Source of the DNA: an uncultured Oscillospiraceae bacterium
GTDB taxonomy: Bacteria; Bacillota; Clostridia; Oscillospirales; Oscillospiraceae
Reading direction: 5' to 3'
Assembly: GCA_934623545.1 (NCBI GenBank)
Contig: CAKTVN010000141.1
Coordinates: 1-5,020 of the forward strand
Length of the DNA stretch: 5,020 nt
In this document: positions 1 through 4,736 of the stretch, in pieces
Layout: every line of letters starts with the position of its first letter
Position numbering within the stretch: position 1 is the first letter of the stretch
Program-made: the position numbers and the translations under genes
Notes under the pieces: model-generated
Seen by the model: only the letters and a program-made list of their open reading frames with translations
The model's database searches: none
What the model was told of the DNA's origin: nothing

Positions 1-1
1 C

Positions 2-70
2 GCCGAGCAGGTGCAGTCGGCAGGGACGTTTTTGACGGCGGTAGAAACCTATCTGCGGACAAAATATTGA
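2..70 (+). CDS. 3' end of a truncated gene, possibly a tyrosine recombinase
   Basis: An open frame enters from the left edge and ends with TGA at 68-70, giving 22 residues that finish in ETYLRTKY. The piece is too short to identify: no catalytic motif is inside the window. The reason to suspect an integrase is context only. The frame stops about 200 bp before a tRNA 3'-end remnant that looks like an attachment site, which is where site-specific integrases usually sit, and the peptide is helical and charged as recombinase C-termini often are. It could equally be any other cargo gene at the end of an element. The frame is open with no internal stop and is followed by non-coding DNA, which supports a real gene end. 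Confidence 0.4.
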   Translation, partial: AEQVQSAGTFLTAVETYLRTKY

Positions 71-158
71 GTCTGTATGTCGCCTGACCCAAACCGTGAC
101 CCAGACTGGGCAAAAACGTGATGGACGCAACAGATAAATTCCCGTAAAAACAGAATTT

Positions 159-187
159 TTTCATCTAAAATGTGTGCATATTATAAT
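159..187 (+). promoter_or_regulatory. Possible promoter reading towards the tRNA fragment
   Basis: A perfect -10 hexamer TATAAT (182-187) lies 17 bp after TTTTCA (159-164, four of six matches to the -35 consensus) in a strongly AT-rich stretch. Transcription would start near 194 and run through the hairpin at 240-270 and the tRNA 3' fragment to the terminator at 304-338. That would be a structured RNA of about 145 nt with no good open frame. AT-rich DNA gives chance matches, so this is weak. Confidence 0.3.
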
Positions 188-239
188 TAAAATACAGAAA
201 AATACGAACGGATGGATCTTGACGTGCATGGAGTGAGGA

Positions 240-270
240 AGAACAGACGTGCCAGTGGCACGTCTGTTCT
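240..270. repeat. Perfect 14-bp inverted repeat, 3-nt loop
   Basis: The arms are AGAACAGACGTGCC (240-253) and its exact complement (257-270), separated by AGT. A perfect stem of this length is far beyond chance. There is no run of T after it on the plus strand, so it is a poor terminator in that direction. The heptamer GACGTGC of the left arm also occurs at 221-227. The hairpin sits just inside the tRNA-like fragment, so it may be a terminal structure of the integrated element or a protein-binding dyad. Confidence 0.75.
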
Positions 271-277
271 GACGATG

Positions 278-303
278 AGGTTCGAGTCCTGTACTGTCCA
301 CCA
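278..303 (+). other. tRNA 3'-end fragment, probable attachment site
   Basis: The sequence contains the hallmark T-loop TTCGAGT (281-287), a 3' acceptor strand ACTGTCC (293-299), discriminator A300 and an encoded CCA (301-303). Only the inner three T-stem pairs form (278-280 with 288-290). The next two positions are G-G and T-T mismatches, and no GGACAGT acceptor partner is found 70-95 bases upstream. A functional tRNA is therefore ruled out. The point where pairing fails marks the likely left edge of the recombined segment. The amino acid identity cannot be told from this piece. Confidence 0.65.
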
Positions 304-338
304 TAAAATCCACGATCCCATCGGGATCGCGGATTTTA
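304..338 (+). terminator. Factor-independent terminator directly after the tRNA CCA
   Basis: An 8-bp plus 7-bp stem (304-311 with 331-338, and 313-319 with 323-329) has one A-C mismatch and an ATC loop, and ends in TTTTATTA. It begins one base after the CCA, which is typical of a tRNA transcription unit. It therefore probably belonged to the original tRNA gene, marking chromosomal DNA to the right of the integration point. The A/T-rich outer stem could also stop leftward transcription. Confidence 0.75.
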
Positions 339-358
339 TTATGCCAATACGGCTCCAC

Positions 359-375
359 TCTGTGCCATGCACAGA
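359..375. repeat. Small 7-bp hairpin between two terminators
   Basis: TCTGTGC (359-365) and GCACAGA (369-375) pair perfectly around a CAT loop. It lies between the rightward tRNA terminator and the leftward hicB terminator, in a space without a gene. No function is evident. Confidence 0.4.
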
Positions 376-391
376 CCGGCGCTTATAAAGA

Positions 392-421
392 AAACCTCCA
401 TCCGCAGTTGGATGGAGGTTT
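392..421 (-). terminator. Terminator of the leftward hicB gene
   Basis: A perfect 12-bp stem (392-403 with 410-421) has a 6-nt loop. Read on the minus strand it is followed by TTTTCTTT, the usual U-rich tail. It lies 17 bp after the hicB stop codon, so it closes a monocistronic leftward transcript. The stem also ends in TTT on the plus strand, so weak bidirectional action is possible. Confidence 0.85.
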
Positions 422-438
422 CTGCATCTTACGATTCG

Positions 439-804
439 TTATGCGCCGTGGCGAAACTCGGCGTTGTTTTTCGTCAGCAAATACAGGCAATACTGGTTCA
501 TGCTGATACCCTCGCGCTTGGAGTTTTCCGCAAGCGCGCGGTGCAGTGACTTCGCAAGCCGCAGCTTGAACTGACCGGAATACTCGTCATCAGACGTCGG
601 CTCCGGAATCTCATAGCCATCTTCCAGTGCAGCGGTCAGCCATTCACGTTTGCAGTCCTGCGCGTTTTTGAGTGCCGCTTCCGCCGTTTCGCCGCTGGTC
701 AGGCAGCCGCGCAGCTCCGGATACGAGGCTACAAAACCGCCCTCCGTGTCCGGAACAAGCTCCAGACGGTACGGAAGATCCATATAATACTCAATCGTCT
801 TCAC
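439..804 (-). CDS. hicB: HicB-family antitoxin-like protein, orphan (no hicA)
   Basis: The 121-aa product has the two-part build of long HicB proteins. Residues 10-60 form the HicB fold, with the typical GGFVASYPELRGC stretch around residues 22-34 and a GET turn at 38-40. Residues 77-113 form a ribbon-helix-helix DNA-binding segment (FKLRLAKSLHRAL, then SMNQYCLYLL). In the family, HicB neutralises the HicA mRNA-cleaving toxin and represses its own promoter through this C-terminal domain. The start is GTG at 804, chosen because GGAGGAGGT (811-819) sits 6 nt upstream; an in-frame ATG at 849 lies upstream of the -10 element and would not be transcribed from that promoter. No HicA-like small frame is next to it on either side, so it is a solitary HicB, as is common in Clostridia. 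It may act as a stand-alone autoregulated repressor. Confidence 0.85.
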   Translation of the reverse strand: MKTIEYYMDLPYRLELVPDTEGGFVASYPELRGCLTSGETAEAALKNAQDCKREWLTAALEDGYEIPEPTSDDEYSGQFKLRLAKSLHRALAENSKREGISMNQYCLYLLTKNNAEFRHGA

Positions 805-917
805 GATTTGACCTCCTCCGTTTCTCTGTCCAGTCTCATTATAGCACAATTACAGCGCACAGCGCTGTATGCATGGCTGCACCGCAAAAGTCCCGTGCCA
901 TCAGCATGGGAGCGCAT
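801..917 (-). CDS. Possible 38-aa leader ORF overlapping the hicB start
   Basis: An ATG at 917 opens a 38-codon frame that ends in TGA at 803-801, overlapping the hicB GTG start (GTGA). Such an overlap often means translational coupling. The frame lies just after promoter P2, but its ribosome binding site is weak (AAAGAG about 9 nt upstream). The Cys/Ser/Arg-rich product resembles nothing I know and lacks the HicA GSHH-type motif. It is more likely incidental than a real gene, and is recorded because of the overlap. Confidence 0.2.
   Translation of the reverse strand: MRSHADGTGLLRCSHAYSAVRCNCAIMRLDRETEEVKS
838..843 (-). promoter_or_regulatory. Extended -10 promoter of hicB (P1)
   Basis: On the minus strand the sequence reads TGCTATAAT, an extended -10 element with a perfect TATAAT. 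The -35 region (about 861-866) is poor, which fits an extended -10 promoter. Transcription would start near 831 and give a leader of about 27 nt ending in the strong hicB ribosome binding site. Confidence 0.65.
851..869. promoter_or_regulatory. 19-bp palindrome over the hicB -35 region, probable operator
   Basis: TACAGCGC (851-858) and GCGCTGTA (862-869) form a perfect 8-bp dyad with ACA between. It starts 7 bp upstream of the -10 hexamer and covers the spacer and the -35 position, so a bound protein would block RNA polymerase. HicB proteins with a ribbon-helix-helix domain bind palindromes at their own promoters, so HicB itself is the likeliest ligand. This is inference from position and symmetry. 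Confidence 0.55.
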
Positions 918-937
918 GATATGCACTCTTTGTAGCT

Positions 938-967
938 ATTATAGTATGGTGTCATATATGGTATCAA
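938..967 (-). promoter_or_regulatory. Second leftward promoter upstream of hicB (P2)
   Basis: The minus strand reads TTGATA (967-962), an 18-bp spacer, then TATAAT (943-938), close to the sigma-A consensus. Transcription would start near 931 and reach hicB with a leader of about 127 nt. The spacer holds a direct repeat, TATGGT at 945-950 and 957-962 on the plus strand, spaced like an operator. It may be a second hicB promoter or may drive the short frame at 801-917. Confidence 0.5.
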
Positions 968-1045
968 ATAAATCTTACCTACGTGCATCACGCAGCCTTT
1001 CATTTGTTCTCCAAAGGCATTCTGGGCGCAAAACGCCCCCCCTCC

Positions 1046-1074
1046 TTGCAATTCCCCCTCGACCGGCGTACAAT
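1046..1074 (+). promoter_or_regulatory. Promoter of the 344-aa gene and yoaP
   Basis: TTGCAA (1046-1051) and TACAAT (1069-1074) are separated by exactly 17 bp, a good sigma-A promoter. Start would be near 1081, about 39 nt before the ATG at 1120. A 5-bp GC-rich stem (1024-1028 with 1034-1038, loop CAAAA) lies just upstream and could insulate the unit or be incidental. Confidence 0.7.
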
Positions 1075-1119
1075 AGAGCTGTAAAAAGCATCCACCATTT
1101 TCGCCGCGGAGGGCTGCAC

Positions 1120-2154
1120 ATGAGAGACATGATCTATTTCCCCGGCTTTGAGGTGCAAAGCGAAAGCTGGCTGAAGTTCGCGCTGCTCTATTTTGACACG
1201 CTCCGCCCGATCTTCCCGGACACCTGGCATTCTCACGCCATCCATCTGCGCGAAGCCACCCGGACCGTCATGGGCGAAACGGACCTCATCCGCCCCTATC
1301 ACGCCTCCCCCGACGAGGGCGCGAGCGCTGCGGTCCTCGCGTGCGAGGAATTTGAAAAATTCCTGTCGCGTCCGCAGCTCTACCGACCGTATTTCCGCGA
1401 AGGGCTCCCCGGCGGGAGGATCGAGCGCTGGCGCGAGCCCACTTTTCAGGATTCTACGCTCTTCGAGGGAAAATATTCGCGCGACTTTTTTGAGTTCTGC
1501 ATCGAGCATCACCTCGCGGTCCCCTGCCCCGAGGGCATCCGCATCTCAAGCGACCTGACCTTCGTTTACATGAGCCTTCTCGCCAATGTGATCTCCCATC
1601 AAAACGGCTATGAAATGATCACGGACGCTACAAAATATTCCCGCTACCTGAACGACCGGGAGCTTGCGCTCTGCGGCGCAGGCGGTCTTGCGTTCGAGAC
1701 CGCAAAAAGCAGCATCGAGCTTGCGCTGCCCGCCGACCTGCGGAGCATCCCGCTGGAGCGCTTCGTGCAGCTGCGGAAGGACCGGTCCTTCTCCGCCGCG
1801 AGGCAAGCCTATCTGGCGCAGATCGAGAAAATGATCGCACGGCAGGAGCAGGGCGACTACTCCGACTTCGAGGAGCTTTTGTCCTGCAAACGAAAATTTC
1901 AGAAGATCTGCGAGCAGCTTTTCAAGCTGACCGCGACTGCCACCGTCAGCGGCTACGGTCTTCACGCGCTCGTGCAGGGACAGCCAGAGGGGTTCCCCTT
2001 AACAGCCGCCTCCGCCGTATCGGACCTGTTCACGATGAAGGCGCTCTGCCAGGAGCTGCCGCAGTATATAGAAGCCTTCCGGGAAAAGCGGCTGGCACGG
2101 CGGTTCGTCGCGCGGCTCGGGACGCTCCATCTGCCGCCCCGCAAAAGCAAATAA
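1120..2154 (+). CDS. 344-aa protein of unknown function, possibly DUF6236-like
   Basis: The start is ATG 1120 because GGAGGG (1108-1113) lies 6 nt upstream and a clear promoter ends at 1074; the frame stays open upstream to 808 but across promoter DNA. The product is soluble-looking with no signal peptide. It begins with MIYFPGFEVQ and a helix WLKFALLYFDTLRPIFP (residues 17-33), which reminds me of the opening of the DUF6236 family; I cannot confirm this. Residues 72-95 and 119-131 are acidic/aromatic helices. Residues 225-268 look like a long charged helix with coiled-coil character. Residues 270-309 are rich in Ala, Gly, Thr and Ser with hydrophobics and may be a buried helical hairpin, and the C-terminus is basic (REKRLARRF...RKSK). 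No catalytic motif is recognised. It sits 29 bp upstream of yoaP and is probably co-transcribed with it. Confidence 0.8.
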   Translation: MRDMIYFPGFEVQSESWLKFALLYFDTLRPIFPDTWHSHAIHLREATRTVMGETDLIRPYHASPDEGASAAVLACEEFEKFLSRPQLYRPYFREGLPGGRIERWREPTFQDSTLFEGKYSRDFFEFCIEHHLAVPCPEGIRISSDLTFVYMSLLANVISHQNGYEMITDATKYSRYLNDRELALCGAGGLAFETAKSSIELALPADLRSIPLERFVQLRKDRSFSAARQAYLAQIEKMIARQEQGDYSDFEELLSCKRKFQKICEQLFKLTATATVSGYGLHALVQGQPEGFPLTAASAVSDLFTMKALCQELPQYIEAFREKRLARRFVARLGTLHLPPRKSK

Positions 2155-2183
2155 ACCGTTTCTGCTTTGAGAGGAGCTTTGAC

Positions 2184-2939
2184 ATGAATTACATCCGAAT
2201 CACAAGGGAGAACATTGACAAGGAGCACATCTGCTGCGCCATGTCGGGCAAGCAGGCGCTTGCCAAAAAGGAATGGATGAAGCAGCGGCTCGACGAAGGG
2301 CTCGTATTCTACCGGAGTGAGGAGCGCGGTAAGTGCTTCATCGAGTACATCCCGGCAGAGATGGCGTGGGTCCCGATCGAAGCCGAGGGTTATCTCTATA
2401 TCAACTGCCTGTGGATCGCCGGGTCCATGAAGGGGCACGGCTATTCAAGCGACCTTTTGGCGCAGTGCATCCGGGATGCCCGGGCGCAGGGACGCAAGGG
2501 GCTCTGCATTCTGTCCGCCGAGGGGCGCAAGCGCGAATTTCTGGCGGACCCGAAGTTTCTGGCGTACAAGGGCTTCACGGTCGCGGACCGCTCCGACTGC
2601 GGGATCGAGCTTCTGTACCTGCCGCTGGAAGCGGGCGCCCAGCCGCCGCAGTTCAAGGCGTGCGCCCGGCACCCCGGCGTCGGCGCGGACGGCTTCGTTC
2701 TCTATTATACCGACCAGTGCCCCTTCACCTTCTACTGGGTCCCACGAGTGCAGGAGGCTGCCAAGACGCACGGCATTCCCCTGACCGTGATCCACATCAC
2801 CGACCGGAACGCGGCGCAGAGCGTCCCCGCGCCGGTCACGACCTATGCCCTGTTCCGGGACGGAAAATTCCTGACGCACAGCATCCAGACCGACAAGAAA
2901 TTTCTGGCGCTCGCTGAGCTTGTCAAAAAGAACTTTTGA
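2184..2939 (+). CDS. yoaP: GNAT N-acetyltransferase with YoaP-type C-terminal domain
   Basis: The 251-aa product matches the length and layout of Bacillus YoaP-type proteins as I know them. Residues 1-148 are a GNAT domain that would transfer acetyl from acetyl-CoA to an amine: beta strands around 50-80 lead into the cofactor loop SMKGHGYSSDLL (81-92) and the following helix, and CILSAEG (108-114) is the next strand. Residues 155-251 form the YoaP-like domain, with a thioredoxin-like look: VLYYTDQCPFT (172-182) holds a single Cys at the usual redox-site position, and ITDRNAAQSVPAPVTTYALF contains a proline before a strand (cis-Pro-like). The substrate is unknown. The start has AGAGGAG (2170-2176) 7 nt upstream. 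It follows the 344-aa gene by 29 bp without a terminator, so both likely form one operon. Its last seven codons and stop lie inside a perfect 13-bp palindrome (2916-2946). Confidence 0.85.
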   Translation: MNYIRITRENIDKEHICCAMSGKQALAKKEWMKQRLDEGLVFYRSEERGKCFIEYIPAEMAWVPIEAEGYLYINCLWIAGSMKGHGYSSDLLAQCIRDARAQGRKGLCILSAEGRKREFLADPKFLAYKGFTVADRSDCGIELLYLPLEAGAQPPQFKACARHPGVGADGFVLYYTDQCPFTFYWVPRVQEAAKTHGIPLTVIHITDRNAAQSVPAPVTTYALFRDGKFLTHSIQTDKKFLALAELVKKNF

Positions 2940-2946
2940 CAAGCTC
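2916..2946. repeat. Perfect 13-bp palindrome spanning the yoaP stop codon
   Basis: GAGCTTGTCAAAA (2916-2928) and TTTTGACAAGCTC (2934-2946) pair fully around AGAAC. The left arm is coding (ELVK of the C-terminus) and the right arm holds the stop. There is no T-run after the stem, so it is not a standard terminator; it could protect the mRNA 3' end. The same 13-mer recurs at 3184-3196. Confidence 0.8.
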
Positions 2947-3106
2947 TCAAACGCGATTCGCTTCGCTGCCATCGCGTTTGAAAAGGCTGCACAATGCCGC
3001 TCGCATACATCGCGCGTCCCTGACGCACGATTTCTACACTTGCATTGTGTAATACTATTTTCTGATTAAATTCTTTAATCAGAAAGGTTCCGCCTTTGGC
3101 GAAACC

Positions 3107-3137
3107 GATTCCGTGATTTTGATAAAATCACGGAATC
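3107..3137. repeat. Perfect 14-bp hairpin with GAT loop
   Basis: GATTCCGTGATTTT (3107-3120) pairs completely with 3124-3137. It directly abuts the 9-bp hairpin at 3086-3106, which in turn abuts the 12-bp hairpin at 3059-3085, so three stems stand in tandem without spacers. It is the strongest internal stem of the composite element. On either strand the stem is not followed by a T-run. Confidence 0.8.
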
Positions 3138-3197
3138 TCGTCTCACATTTTATTCCGCCGTGCGCGGCGGAACTCTACAAGGTTTTTGACAAGCTCA

Positions 3198-3231
3198 AAA
3201 AATCCCATCAGAACACTCTGATGGGATTTTT
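3198..3231. terminator. Bidirectional terminator between yoaP and the amidohydrolase gene
   Basis: A perfect 14-bp stem (3198-3211 with 3218-3231, loop AACACT) starts with A-rich and ends with T-rich sequence, so on both strands a GC-containing stem runs into a U-tract. It lies 27 bp beyond the amidohydrolase stop on the minus strand and 258 bp beyond yoaP on the plus strand, and would serve both convergent genes. It was probably close to yoaP before the element at 2916-3196 was inserted. Confidence 0.85.
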
Positions 3232-3258
3232 ATGCTTATAAATAAATGTATCTGTATC

Positions 3259-4422
3259 TCAGAGCTGCGCCTCGGGCGACTGCCAGACGATCTCGCCGTT
3301 GACGATCGTCATGAGCGCTTCACCGCCGATGGTCGTGAGCGGATCCGCCGTCCAGAGCACGACGTCTGCGTCCTTGCCCGGCTCCAGACTGCCGACACGG
3401 TCGTCCACGCCGAGGCTGCGGGCAGGCGTGATGGTGATCGCGTGCCAGGCTTCTTCCATGGGGAGTCCCGCTGCCGCTGCAAGCCCCGCCGCGAGCGGCA
3501 GATTCTGAAGCGGAATGACAGGCGCGTCAGTGATGATGCTGACCTGCAAGCCGGCGCGATAGAGCGCCGCAGGCGTCGTAAAGCTCTTGTTGCGCAGCTC
3601 GATCTTACTCTTGCCGCCGAGGGTCGGACCGATGAAGACCGGATAGCCTTCTTCCGCGAGCTCATCGGCGATCAGTGCGCCGTCCGTGCAGTGGTCCAGC
3701 GTGAGCTTCAGATCAAACTCGCGCGCGATGCGCACGGCGGTGAGAATATCGTCGGCGCGGTGCGCGTGGCACTTGATCGGGATCTCGCGGTTGATGACCG
3801 GCAGCATGGCTTCGAGCTTCATGTCGAACGGAGGATTCTTGCCCGCCTCCAGATCGTCGCGGTAGCGCCGCGTGCGTATCAGAAGCTCGCGCAGCAGCGC
3901 GGCGACCGCCATACGGGTCATGGGGCTCTTCTGCTTGCCCTGACCGTAGCAGTTCTTCGGGTTCTCGCCGAAGGCGCACTTCATCGCCGCCGGAGCGCGC
4001 AGGACCATCTTGTCCACACGCTTGCCGACCAGCTTGATGATGGCGAACGTGCCGCCGACGACGTTGGCGCTGCCCGGACCGGTGCAGGCGGTGGTAACGC
4101 CGCCGCGGATCGCCAGCTCGAACGCCTCGTCCTGGGGATTGATGGAATCGATCGCGCGCAGCTGCGGCGTCAGCGGGTCGACGATCTCATTGAGATCCCA
4201 GCCCTCCCAACGCATTCCTTCGTTGTCCAGACCGATGTGGCAGTGCGCCTCCACGCAGCCGGGGGTGAGCAGGCGCCCCTGCGCGTCGATGACGCGCGCG
4301 CCGGCGGGCGGGTCGATGACAGGCGCGACGGCGGAGATCTTGCCGTCCTCGATCAGCAGACAGCCGTTCGGCAGGTCGGGACCGACCATGGTCTTGATGT
4401 GCGCATTTCGGATCAGAAGCAT
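3259..4422 (-). CDS. Metal-dependent amidohydrolase, imidazolonepropionase-related
   Basis: The 387-aa cytoplasmic enzyme belongs to the amidohydrolase superfamily, which hydrolyses amide or related bonds in a metal-bearing TIM barrel. The N-terminal beta-sandwich strands (MLLIRNAHIKT, 20-50) lead to TPGCVEAHCHIG, with metal ligands H60 and H62. A GGVTTACTGPGSANV strand-loop (107-121) follows. KCHAHR (217-222) supplies H219 and/or H221, TLDHCTDG (241-248) supplies H244, and IITDAP (296-301) the catalytic Asp D299. K148 in MKCAFG might be a further ligand. The C-terminus (SLGVDDRVGSLEPGKDADVVLW) closes the sandwich, as in imidazolonepropionase, prolidase-like and related enzymes. No histidine-degradation genes are nearby, so I would not call it hutI; the substrate is unknown, perhaps a peptide or cyclic amide. 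The start at 4422 has AAAGGAGA (4429-4436) ahead of it. An in-frame ATG at 4563 would add 47 basic residues but lies upstream of the promoter. Confidence 0.88.
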   Translation of the reverse strand: MLLIRNAHIKTMVGPDLPNGCLLIEDGKISAVAPVIDPPAGARVIDAQGRLLTPGCVEAHCHIGLDNEGMRWEGWDLNEIVDPLTPQLRAIDSINPQDEAFELAIRGGVTTACTGPGSANVVGGTFAIIKLVGKRVDKMVLRAPAAMKCAFGENPKNCYGQGKQKSPMTRMAVAALLRELLIRTRRYRDDLEAGKNPPFDMKLEAMLPVINREIPIKCHAHRADDILTAVRIAREFDLKLTLDHCTDGALIADELAEEGYPVFIGPTLGGKSKIELRNKSFTTPAALYRAGLQVSIITDAPVIPLQNLPLAAGLAAAAGLPMEEAWHAITITPARSLGVDDRVGSLEPGKDADVVLWTADPLTTIGGEALMTIVNGEIVWQSPEAQL

Positions 4423-4478
4423 TTTGTTTCTCCTTTCACGGCGCGGCGCAGCCGCAGCCGGTTCATTCCTCTGTTCAC

Positions 4479-4508
4479 AGTATAACCTGTCCGGCGGTCT
4501 CTTTGCAA
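4479..4508 (-). promoter_or_regulatory. Promoter of the amidohydrolase gene
   Basis: Read on the minus strand, TTGCAA (4508-4503) is followed by an 18-bp spacer and TATACT (4484-4479). Start would be near 4472, giving a leader of about 50 nt that includes a GC-rich stretch (GCGGC...GCCGC, near 4445-4457) able to form a small hairpin before the ribosome binding site. Confidence 0.65.
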
Positions 4509-4534
4509 GCCAGCAGCGACGCGGAGTTCGACCG

Positions 4535-4568
4535 TTTTGTGAATGTTTCGCGCGAAAATTCACGAAAA
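4535..4568. promoter_or_regulatory. Long dyad upstream of the amidohydrolase promoter
   Basis: A 12-bp perfect palindrome TTTCGCGCGAAA (4546-4557) is extended by GTGAAT (4539-4544) and ATTCAC (4558-4563) with a single unpaired G at 4545, then by a TTTT/AAAA flank. The symmetry spans about 34 bp and its near edge is 27-30 bp upstream of the -35 hexamer. That place suits an activator or repressor site. No T-run follows on either strand, so a terminator is unlikely. The cognate protein is not known. Confidence 0.45.
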
Positions 4569-4736
4569 AGCTTTGTGTTCCTGCGCTTTCCCGGATATTC
4601 CACCGTAGAAATACACATTTTTATGAAAAAGCCGTTTTTCCGGAGAAACTGTCCGTGCAACGTGGAAAAACCGTGCAATATGCGCAGCATGAAGCGGTTT
4701 GCAAGCACCGCAAAGCATAATAGACTCGTTTTATAA
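4569..4736. other. Intergenic DNA without a supported gene
   Basis: No frame here has both a ribosome binding site and a protein-like composition. It contains a 6-bp hairpin (4625-4630 with 4635-4640) and CCGTGCAA twice at 18-bp spacing (4653-4660, 4671-4678). A short frame from 4624 to 4736 begins MKKPFFRR but has no ribosome binding site and looks incidental. The region may hold the promoter of a gene right of the window, though I see no clean one. Confidence 0.4.

Larger units (their letters stand above)
1..303. mobile_element. Probable right end of an element integrated at a tRNA gene (partial)
   Basis: This is an inference from three things seen together. A gene tail runs in from the left. 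Non-coding DNA then carries a 10-bp near-repeat (85-94, 97-106) and a perfect 14-bp hairpin (240-270). Finally there is a tRNA 3' end without its 5' half (278-303). Integrative elements that recombine into tRNA 3' ends leave exactly such a displaced fragment at one border while rebuilding the tRNA at the other. The body of the element and the intact tRNA would lie to the left, outside the window. The exact border is taken as the end of the tRNA-like sequence and could be a few bases off. Confidence 0.4.
2916..3196. repeat. Palindrome-rich composite element with 14-bp terminal inverted repeats (MITE-like)
   Basis: GAGCTTGTCAAAAA (2916-2929) is exactly inverted at 3183-3196, bounding 281 bp with no gene. 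Inside are consecutive hairpins: 11-bp arms 2947-2957/2971-2981; 8-bp arms 2990-2997/3042-3049; 12-bp arms 3059-3070/3074-3085; 9 bp with one mismatch 3086-3094/3098-3106; 14-bp arms 3107-3120/3124-3137; 8-bp arms 3153-3160/3165-3172. Most have 3-4 nt loops and some abut directly. This organisation is typical of non-autonomous repeats (MITE, REP/BIME-like) settled between convergent genes. Copy number elsewhere in the genome cannot be seen here, so the mobile nature is inferred. Confidence 0.5.

Noticed and set aside
215..303. A complete tRNA gene ending with CCA at 303
   Set aside because: The acceptor 5' strand that should match ACTGTCC is absent, no D-arm or anticodon arm is seen, and the T-stem pairs only three of five positions.
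850..1045. A hicA toxin gene upstream of hicB
   Set aside because: No frame of about 60 residues with the GSHH-type HicA motif occurs on either strand; the frames there look random.
808..1119. N-terminal extension of the 344-aa protein
   Set aside because: The extension crosses the hicB control region and the TTGCAA-TACAAT promoter, is unlike protein, and the GGAGGG site marks the ATG at 1120.
2940..3258. CRISPR array in the hairpin-rich space
   Set aside because: The hairpins differ in sequence and there is no regularly spaced identical repeat, only nested palindromes.
3232..4485. A 417-codon open frame on the plus strand
   Set aside because: It lies antisense over the amidohydrolase gene, whose active-site motifs, ribosome binding site and promoter are clear. 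The Arg/Asp-rich translation is a typical shadow of a GC-rich gene.
4423..4563. 47-residue N-terminal extension of the amidohydrolase
   Set aside because: It is Arg/Pro-rich, overlaps the promoter and dyad, and the internal ATG at 4422 has a good ribosome binding site and the normal family start.
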